From NCBI GenBank assembly GCA_026315105.1, contig CM048750.1:72347797-72411796 (forward strand): 64,000 nt of DNA. The letters are read 5' to 3'. Every line of letters begins with the position of its first letter. Positions within the stretch are counted from its first letter, which is position 1. Under the pieces are notes generated by a model. The model searched no databases, was not told the DNA's origin, and worked only from the letters and a program-made list of their open reading frames with translations. The translations under genes were made by a program, and so were the position numbers. Origin of the DNA: Locusta migratoria. Lineage: Eukaryota; Arthropoda; Insecta; Orthoptera; Acrididae. Below are positions 56,650 through 64,000 of this stretch, one piece after another.

Positions 56650-57555
56650 TGCAGTAAGTGGCTGATGACAGTAAATGGAGTGCATTGGTCAACTGGCTGT
56701 ATTCGTTTTGCTTATTGGCAAAGGAGAAGGAGCAATTCTTGAGGAAAGGGTATGAGAAGTGTCAATGGGAAGAGAAGGGAACGGGGCAGGATAGATGTTA
56801 CGAGGAGGGGGAAAGGATGCTACAAAGGGAAATGTATACATTTAGAGCAGCTGGGTGGCAATGATCAAATTTCTGTCCTTTCCTCCATATACATCACGTA
56901 CATGGACATCTGAGAAGAATTAAACTACAACAGCTCATGAATTTGGATAGTGGGGTGCAAGGGATTCCCCACATAAAGAGAATGGCCACAGTCACTGCAA
57001 ATAGGGTTTGCCTTGCATCACATGTTGCCAAACCAGACACATCATAACAATAAATAGAAGGTGGAAAGCAGGGCTTCAAATCACATCTGTAAACTTAACT
57101 TTCTCTTTTACCAAGTGTGCATCCACAACAAAATCCAGGATGAAGGCATCACTATCCAAGAGATTGTCAGTAGGACCTCTCTGCAACACTGGAAAAAAAT
57201 GAATGACGTGCTATTCCAGATTAATATATAAGTATTCATTGAACTGACGAAGGAGGGCCCTGTGAAAATAATGCCACAGATCATATTTAAGGACTGTTGA
57301 GGGGTAATTTTTGTCAGTACGCCTCATGAATGCTTACAAGCACAAATAGATGCCAACTGTGTGGCCAAAGAGATTTTCATCAGTGTGGAACCAGCTTCCG
57401 TCTTAATGAGTAATTTGATTCATGAACTTATCTTTGATCTGTCAAACAAAAACTGTGGTTTGGTAGTGACAAAAGTCTCCTCACCTTTCGTCATACAGAC
57501 CATGCAATAGGTGAAATGGCATCATTTTCACAACTCAGCTAATTACCATATTTCA
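56650..57555. other. Intron sequence with unassigned frames
   Basis: Plus-strand frames (56,658-56,864; 57,008-57,202) are open but show no recognised domain. They may be the 5' part of the LINE remnant that follows. Confidence 0.35.
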
Positions 57556-57559
57556 GATC

Positions 57560-57885
57560 ATTGGTATGAGGGACCTGCAGGTGACACTAACCATGGAAGA
57601 GAGGTCGAGTGCTTCGAGATTGAAGTGGTTCAGGTATGTGAAGCGCACCCAACTTGAACCCCACACCAGTATTTGGAGATGGAGGTGCCAGGAAGAAGAT
57701 CAACAGGGTGGCCGAGAGAAAGATGGATAGATCAGGTTAAGGAGGATCTCAAGAGGAGAGGAGTAACACGGGATTCAGAGCAGAGGAAAAATCTATCCCA
57801 GGATAGAAATCAGTGCAGGCATATCATTCACCAAGTTCCTAGCTGGCTCACTGGAAGAAAATCCTGATCATGATGATGATAATTT
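57560..57885 (+). pseudogene. LINE 3' end remnant (reverse transcriptase C-terminus)
   Basis: Contains RLKWFRYVKR in decayed form, then MEVPGRRSTGWPRERWIDQV and KEDLKRRGV. Such a basic PGRRxxGRPRxRWIDQV segment ends the reverse transcriptase frame of several LINE families. A short (GAT)n tail follows at about 57,868-57,880, as expected for a 3' end. It is 5'-truncated. Confidence 0.7.
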
Positions 57886-58161
57886 TGTGTGGCTCATTGG
57901 CTTGGTGCAAGTCATTCAATTGGATGCCACTTAGGTGACTTGCACGTCCCTAGCCTACCACAGTTATCCAACCGGAGAAAGGGGACCTACAGCTTAAAAT
58001 GGAATCCGAACCACATGTCATTTCTGCTGACTCCTCACATTGTTGAGAGATGAAGGATGGGTTAAAACACAGACTGAAAAAACCTGAGGTCCGACCGGGT
58101 TTCGACCCCGCGACCCTTTGGTTTCCAGCCAAGTTGTTTACCCCAAGACTACTGGGCCCGA
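57880..58161 (-). repeat. tRNA-derived SINE, family S2, full length
   Basis: Minus strand: head gggcccagtagtcttggggt (A-box region) and cggggtcgaaacccgg (B box), then a body with gttttttcagtctgtgtttt and a 3' part ending accaagccaatgagccaca. About 280 bp. It is the reference copy for the fragments at 38,260, 49,500 and 50,330. Confidence 0.88.
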
Positions 58162-58800
58162 CGATGATCTATGAAATATTTATAAATTGTATAAATAATT
58201 GTTCCTCAGGAAATCAGTGTAGTCATTAGCAAAAGCAGATCTTAATGCCTACAGCAGTTCATGAGATAGACCTGCACACATAGACGAGAGCATGGACTTT
58301 TCAAAGTGTGCACACTTGTCGATGCAGAGAATTCACAGTCCTTATTTCAGGAAGAGGACAAACAACACTTTCTGCATCATTCAAATGACAAATAAAACAA
58401 ATAGTATTTAAGTCAGAGACAAAGAGTCCACTATATGCCTTTTTCCATATGTCGACTCATTCAATAAATGAAACACTACAAAGCTATCAAAGTGTAACAT
58501 CCTTGAAGTTTTTTACAACACCGAAATCTCTATCATGATCTACACATTATTCAAGTGTTATATTACAATTTGACAGTGAGCTGTTGAAAACAGAAATCTA
58601 GCTTACAGACGAAGGAGGGATTGAGTAAAAAGTGCTGGTAGGTGATTCTACTTCCACAACTCTATTCAATTTACATTACAGTGGCAACTGTCAACATATC
58701 TACATGGTCAACATAAATTTAATTTGTGAAAATTCATCATAAGTGTTGGAATTTGCTACTGGAAATGTTATTAAAAACCATTTTGTCTAACAGTTGTAAA
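58162..58800. other. Intron sequence, no clear feature
   Basis: AT-rich, no supported feature. Confidence 0.4.
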
Positions 58801-60114
58801 TTGTCGTAGGTGTGTGGGGAAAGTACGAGAACACCAAACGCTAATAGAAAGTACTGAATCTCAAGTCATTATAGGTACCAAAAGCAGGCTAAAGCAGGAG
58901 AAAAGTTCAGTGAAATTTTTACAAAGGGGAAAATAGTGTTCAGAAAAGATAGACTGAATTAAATAGGTGGTGCTGTATTTACTGCTATCCTGTAGTGGAA
59001 CTGAAGCAGATTGTTCCTGTAATTTGATATAGGTACAGGTTATACCTGACAACCATAATAAATTAATAACTGGTTCTTTTTACAAGCCCCCTAACTCAGA
59101 TTATTTGATTGCAGAAATGTTCACAGAAAGCTTGGATGAAATTTCAAAAACATACCCAAAGCATAAATTGGTGACGATTTTAACTTGCCCTCAATATGAT
59201 GGCAAAAATACATCTTCAAAACCAGAGGCAAGCATAAAACATTGTGCGAATATACTTTACCTCCTAGCAACAAATAATCCGGAGCTAATAAAGAGCATCA
59301 AAACAGATAAAGGGATTAGTGAGTGTAAAGTTGTCATTGGGAGACTGAATATTTAACTTTCCAAATCAACCAAAATTAAAAGAAAAGTATATTTTTTCAA
59401 AAAAGCAGATGCAATTTGATTAATGCTTTCCTGGGCGAGAATTTCCAGTCTTTTGAAACTAACAATGTGAGTGTAGATCAGATGTGGCTTACATTCAAAG
59501 AAATAATATTGACAAACCGACAATTTATACCAAATAAATTAACAAAAGAGAGGGCTGACCGGACAATAGGTTAAATCACTCTAGCAAAAAAAGCATGCCA
59601 AATTTAACTGGACACAAAACCCCAAAACTGGCAACCTTGTAAAGAAACTAGAAATTTAGCTCAAACTTCATTGTGAGCAGCTTACAATAGTTTCCACAGT
59701 GAAACCCTCTCATTTAATTTGGTACAGAATACTAAGAAATTCTGGATGTATGTAAAGTATACTAGTGGCAAAACATAGTCAATATCTTCATTAGACAATA
59801 GAAATGGTGAGGCTACTGATGACAGTTCTGCTAAAGCATAATTGCTTAACACAGCTATCCAAAATTCCTTCAATAGAGAAAACAAAGCAAAAACTCCAGA
59901 ATTTGTATCAAGAACAGCCGATAGCACGCATAATTTAGAAGCAGATAACCCTGGAGTATTAAAACAACTTAAATCACTTAACAAAAGTGAGTCTCCCAGT
60001 CCCGATTGTATACCAATTAGGTTCCTTTGAGAGTATGCTGATGCAGTAGCACCGTGCCTAGCTATCATATACAACCGCTCACTTAGCGAACATTCTGTAC
60101 CCAAAGAATGTTCA

Positions 60115-60305
60115 AACGTTTGTAATTCTATCGGACCAAACTGCGTGGTCATCAGTCCATAGCTTACAAACTACTTAAACCTAGGTAAACTAACCTAAGG
60201 ACAAAACACACACCCAAGCCCCAGGGAGGACTTGAACCTTCACGGCGAGCAGCCGCGCTCTCCGCAGCGAGACGCTTTAGACCGCTCGGCTACTCCACCG
60301 CGGCC
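60115..60305 (-). repeat. tRNA-derived SINE, family S1, inserted in LINE
   Basis: Tail (gcgtggtcatcagtcc) and reversed tRNA-like head (gggaggacttgaacctt ... ggctactccaccgcgg). Flanks cccaaagaatg (about 60,100-60,110) and cccaaagattg (about 60,304-60,314) form an 11-bp target duplication with one change, and the LINE reading frame continues across it. Confidence 0.9.
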
Positions 60306-61146
60306 CCAAAGATTGCAAAGTTGCACAAATCACTCCAATATTTGAGGAAGGCAATAGGAGTGATCCACAAAATTACAGGCATATATCATTGATGTCAGTT
60401 TGTTGCAGGATTTTAGAACATGTATTTTCCTCAAATATTACAAACTACCTTAAAGAGAATGAGCTATTGACCCATAGTCAACAATGATTCAGAAAGTATC
60501 GTTCTCGTGAAACACAGCTAGCTCTTTATTCACATGTGATGAGTGCTATCAAGAAGGGATGTCAAATAGATTCCATATTTGTGAATTCCTGTCAGAAGGG
60601 ACACAGTAGGTTGTAATTGTTGGAAAGCCATTGAGTAAATGATTTAGTAGACAGTCTGAGTAGTTTCTTAGACTGTTCACAGATGATGCTGTCATTTATT
60701 AATTAGTAAAGTCACCAGAAGATCAAAAGCAACTGCAAAATGATTTAGATAAAATATCTGCATGGTGCTAAGATTGACAACTGACCCTTATGAGAAGTGT
60801 GAAGTCATCCATGTGAGAACTAAAAAAATCCACTGAACTTCATTTACATGATAAATCAGTCTAATATACAGTTCACAAATTCAACTAGATACCTAAGTAT
60901 AACAATTACAAATAACTTGAATAGGGAAGAACACACAGAAAATATCATAAGGAAGGTGAACCAAAGGCTACGTTTCAACGGAAGAACACTTAGTAAATGC
61001 AACAGTTCTACCAAAGAAACTGCCTACATTACACTTGAGCATCCTATTTTGGAGTATCGCTGTACATCGTGGGATCCACACAAGGTGGGACTGACGGACA
61101 ATGTAGAGAAACTTCAGAGAATGATAGCATGTTTTGTATCGTTGTG

Positions 61147-61147
<1 letters not shown>

Positions 61148-61226
<79 letters not shown>
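61148..61226. repeat. (GA)n microsatellite
   Basis: About 39 GA units inside the LINE 3' region. Confidence 0.97.
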
Positions 61227-61229
<3 letters not shown>

Positions 61230-61536
61230 GACGCACGAGTTGCAGTGGAAATCATTAAAAGGGTGGGGGGGGGGGGCAATATATTTCTTTCAACAACTTT
61301 CTCTTCTGAATACCTACATAGTTTGTTAGCACCCACTACATAGGGACACATGATCATCATAATGAAATGAGACAAATCACACTGAAAACAGAGAGATTTA
61401 GGTGTTTGTTTTTTGTGTGAGTTATTAGAGTTTGGAACAGTAGAGAAATATCATAAAAGCGGTTGGATGAATCCTCTGCCATACACTTCTACATGACTTG
61501 CAGAGTATCTATTTAGATGTAGATTTATATACTTCC

Positions 61537-61838
61537 ATGTCTCAGTTGCATGTTTATTTAGATGTTGTGATTGGTTTTAGGCTATTACATCCTGTGCTTA
61601 AACAATAATAAAACCAATTACATAAATTTTAAAGTTATAGCTGATGAAAATGTTCTAACACGTCCATGCATGGCATACATACTGGATGCATGAGTGTGCA
61701 AATCAATTTGATCAGTTATAATTTTAAAATTTATTTCAGTTGGTTTCCAATACAGTTTAAGCACAGGCTAGAAGTTTGAAAATGGACCAATAGTCCAAAA
61801 CTAGTCATAATATCTAAATAAACGTGCAACTGTGACAG
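61537..61838. repeat. Foldback element, ~115-bp arms
   Basis: The left arm 61,537-61,650 and the right arm 61,725-61,838 are imperfect inverted copies sharing cagttgca(t/c)gtttatttaga, cctgtgcttaaac and taaattttaaa. No coding sequence. Confidence 0.82.
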
Positions 61839-62112
61839 AAGCATATAAAGAACATATATTTTCATAATTTTAATTATTTGTCATGCATATACACTAGGCT
61901 CAACTCAGAATGTATCAACAGCAAAGTACAAAATACAAGCCCTATTCTCCTTGTTGGCAGTGTTGTACAAGGAAAAGGGTTGGTTATTACCCTCTGATCA
62001 AGCATGGTGAAACACTCTTCCTCCATCCACTGATACATCTCTAGGTAAGCAATGAATAAAAAGTATAAATATATATGCACAAGATTGTATAATGAATATT
62101 GGGTGCACTTAC
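61839..62112. other. Intron sequence, no clear feature
   Basis: AT-rich sequence leading to the exon A donor. Confidence 0.4.
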
Positions 62113-62438
62113 TTTTTCTTCCACAACTCTGACAGTGTCTCACTGAAGAGGAAGCCTACAACAATACTGAGCATGAGCGCCTGAGATAACAACCCGATAC
62201 GCGATTGGTGCAGCTGTGAGATATCCACTTTTTGCTGCAGTGGCAGAGGGGAGCCAGAGGTAGCGGACAGATGCGTGTCGGCATCTGGCTCTGTGTCCGC
62301 AGCAGTGCCTGCACTGCCGTCTGCATCCGTGTCCACAAGTCGCGTAGACGCTGGCCCGTCACCGCGTTCACCAGCAGGCGTTCGGCTGCTCGCTGCAATG
62401 GTTGTGACTTGTTCCCCACTTAAGAAGCCAGCACGAAG
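62113..62438 (-). CDS. RING-CH gene, exon A: N-terminal region (5' end missing)
   Basis: The acceptor ttttgtag ends at 62,439 after a T-rich tract, and a consensus donor gtaagt begins at 62,112. The exon opens with LRAGFLSGEQVTTIAASS and continues with an acidic, Ser/Thr/Asp-rich, probably disordered part (GTAADTEPDADTHLSATSGS). It ends with a hydrophobic helix at about residues 81-98 (GLLSQALMLSIVVGFLFSE), followed by basic residues. No Met precedes residue 89, so the start codon must lie in an upstream exon, probably beyond 62,440 or outside the window. The exon is GC-rich against its AT-rich surroundings, which supports coding use. Confidence 0.83.
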
Positions 62439-64000
62439 CTACAAAATAGTAAAAAAGAAATCAAAAAATTAGTCACTGATCTGTTTGCAGAACTATTACA
62501 AGTTACACTGAAAGCAAACTTTGCTAATAATTACATTAGTCTTTCTAATTTACTATTGTGTTCCAAAGCTTTTATAAATTGCAGAAATTGTTAGAAAATG
62601 ATTTTTGATAGAAAGAGATTGCACAGTAAAGTCTAAATTAAAAATCAGATTTAGATGTTACATAATGTCATTTCTAGAATTATTATTTCCATGTTTCCTG
62701 ACCCCCCCCCCCCCCCACATTGAAATGATTTTTACTCCTTACTTGTCCTTTCATAGCTGCAGATGGTTCAGTACCTATCACTATACTACCTTTGTCCTCA
62801 TCATCTACTTCTTTGCCTCTTTCTCCCCCCCCCCCCCCAACACAAGACCTTTCCACCATCAACAAGGAAGCTTCGTGACTGTTCGACGACTTTCACGCCT
62901 TGTGTATGCATTGTTAATGCTTAGAGTAGTATATATACACAGCCGCAAGTACACCTCAGCAGTGTGTTTTATTACCTGAAGATATCAGCTAGTTGAGCTG
63001 ATGAAATATCGTGGAGTTTACACAATGATACCAGACGCTTGTCCCGAGAACCAAGTCTACAATTTGTCCTTTGGGAAAGGCTCAAGCAACACATATATAC
63101 ATGATAATTACCACATATTTGATGAATTTTATATTCAAATTGGGTCAGTATCTGAGCACAACAGAGAAAAAAATATAGAGTAGAAGGATTTGGACCCTTG
63201 TTCTTGAGAATTTTTGGTGGATGCATCAAATGGTTTTGGCCGATTGCTATTTGAGTTGTGAACTTCAAGTACCATAAATACAAAAAAATTATAAATATCT
63301 GACATTTGATGTCATACATATTCACATGCATGAAAAACTAGCTTTTGACTCTAAAGAAGTGGATATTCTCCTACATTCATTCAGTGTTTGATACTGAGAG
63401 CACTTAATGATGTCCACTGAGCTTCAACATAATTTCAAGTTATTTCTGCACTTTTTCTTAATTATTGCTACATCAAATATTTAGCACACTGGTTCATTTG
63501 CAAGGTAATCCCATGCATGAAACAGTATGTAACATATCTTCATGAGAAGACGGTTCCCAACATATACATTGTGATTTAACATGAAGAGATACTGTGGGTC
63601 GGCAGGAACACTTGACTTCAGCAAGTGTCTGCCCAAGTCTAAGAGTACACACTGTCATGGAGAACCTTAAACCAGGGAAGCTTGTTAAATGGAGTATTCC
63701 ATGAAAAATGTTGTTCCTTTGTTTTTAAGTTAGAATGTTGTTTATTATTCATACTTCTTGATTGTATACTGAAAGTGAAAGGTCAGATTACTACTTTGAT
63801 TATATTTTAAATACAATTAAATGTTCTATATACTTTTAAAAGATGGATTAATTCAAGAAATAGTTGAAGACTAACTTTAATAAAATTATATTATTGCTAC
63901 AAATTTATGGACTCAGTTATCAAGAAAGTTAATTTAGTCGACACTATGCAAGAACGGAATAGCCGGACCTGCTCTCAAGAACGTCAACGTATACTTCATG
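62439..64000. other. Upstream intron sequence, no clear feature
   Basis: Should be intron or 5' flank of the RING-CH gene. Two C runs (about 62,702-62,716 and 62,827-62,838) are present. Frames at 62,605-62,979 and 63,331-62,972 have no recognised domain, and I could not find the missing first exon. Confidence 0.4.

Larger units (their letters stand above)
58860..61530 (+). mobile_element. CR1/Jockey-like LINE, decayed
   Basis: Plus-strand order: an endonuclease relic (59,105-59,356, MFTESLDEISKTYPKHKLVT), reverse transcriptase fingers (about 59,965-60,050, KSLNKSESPSPDCIPIRFL), then after a SINE QITPIFEEGNR and NYRHISLMSVCCRILEHV (about 60,320-60,430), then the C-terminal part (60,848-61,147: RYLSITITNNL, LEHPILEYRCTSWDPH). 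It ends with a 3' region close to gcagagtatc-tagatgtagat at about 61,500-61,524. The palm with the catalytic box is deleted around 60,600-60,720. A (GA)n run interrupts it at 61,148. Confidence 0.82.
38658..62438 (-). other. RING-CH (MARCH-like) gene, overall span
   Basis: Six coding exons on the minus strand (62438-62113, 52850-52752, 47497-47385, 42729-42590, 41156-40912, 38805-38658) join with consistent phases (2, 2, 1, 0, 2) and AG/GT borders into 1,071 nt, 356 codons plus stop. Introns are 9.3, 5.3, 4.7, 1.4 and 2.1 kb. The 5' end is missing: exon A opens with a splice acceptor and has no suitable ATG. Predicted product: a multi-pass membrane protein with a cytosolic-type RING-CH finger, likely an E3 ubiquitin ligase. 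MARCH proteins transfer ubiquitin from an E2 to membrane substrates. The finger is clear. The substrate and compartment are unknown. Confidence 0.88.

Noticed and set aside
57950..58161. Possible tRNA gene on the minus strand
   Set aside because: The tRNA-like head is followed by a body shared with three other loci (family S2).
61134..61343. Arg-Glu repeat protein
   Set aside because: Product of the (GA)n microsatellite inside a decayed LINE.

Overview
This is eukaryotic, insect-like DNA: AT-rich, gene-poor, and packed with decayed transposable elements, microsatellites and long introns. The mix of tRNA-derived SINEs, an RTE-type LINE with a (CAA)n tail, Tc1/mariner relics and very large introns suggests a big arthropod genome. 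An orthopteran (locust or grasshopper) is my best guess, but this is inference from repeat style and not from a database match.

Layout. 1-2,060: microsatellite, a decayed repeat and a foldback element. 3,027-7,124: an old Ty3/gypsy LTR retrotransposon with both LTRs. 8,193-8,348: a perfect 78-bp tandem duplication. 10,623-13,908: a nearly complete RTE-like LINE with a 9-bp target-site duplication. 14,170-14,805: a fragment of a PIN/FEN1-like repeat-associated protein. 14,936-20,084: a second RTE copy carrying a Tc1/mariner deletion derivative, a foldback element, a SINE scrap and a 1.08-kb solo LTR. 20,222-20,840: the 5' piece of a third RTE copy. 22,015-23,340: a mariner-type element with DD41D spacing. 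25,540-26,885: a fourth RTE copy on the minus strand. 27,837-31,513: a pogo/Tigger-like element holding a Harbinger-type MITE and a SINE. 33,060-37,970: an I/Jockey-type LINE with an RNase H domain, minus strand.

The one clear host gene lies on the minus strand from 62,438 down to 38,658. Six coding exons join with matching splice phases into at least 356 residues: one N-terminal membrane segment, a second amphipathic or hydrophobic segment, a complete C4HC3 RING-CH (MARCH-type) zinc finger, two more hydrophobic segments and a short C-terminal tail. It is probably a membrane E3 ubiquitin ligase. Its first exon or exons are not visible. Its 23.8-kb span is filled with intronic repeats: two decayed Tc1-like elements, SINEs of several families mostly in the gene's own orientation, foldback elements, an LTR fragment, an unclassified 1.5-kb TIR element and a CR1/Jockey-like LINE.

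I found no bacterial-style operon, CRISPR array, real tRNA or rRNA gene, or obvious multi-gene system. The most useful results are the reconstructed RING-CH gene, several element boundaries with target-site duplications, and foldback elements whose arms carry hammerhead-ribozyme-like motifs.
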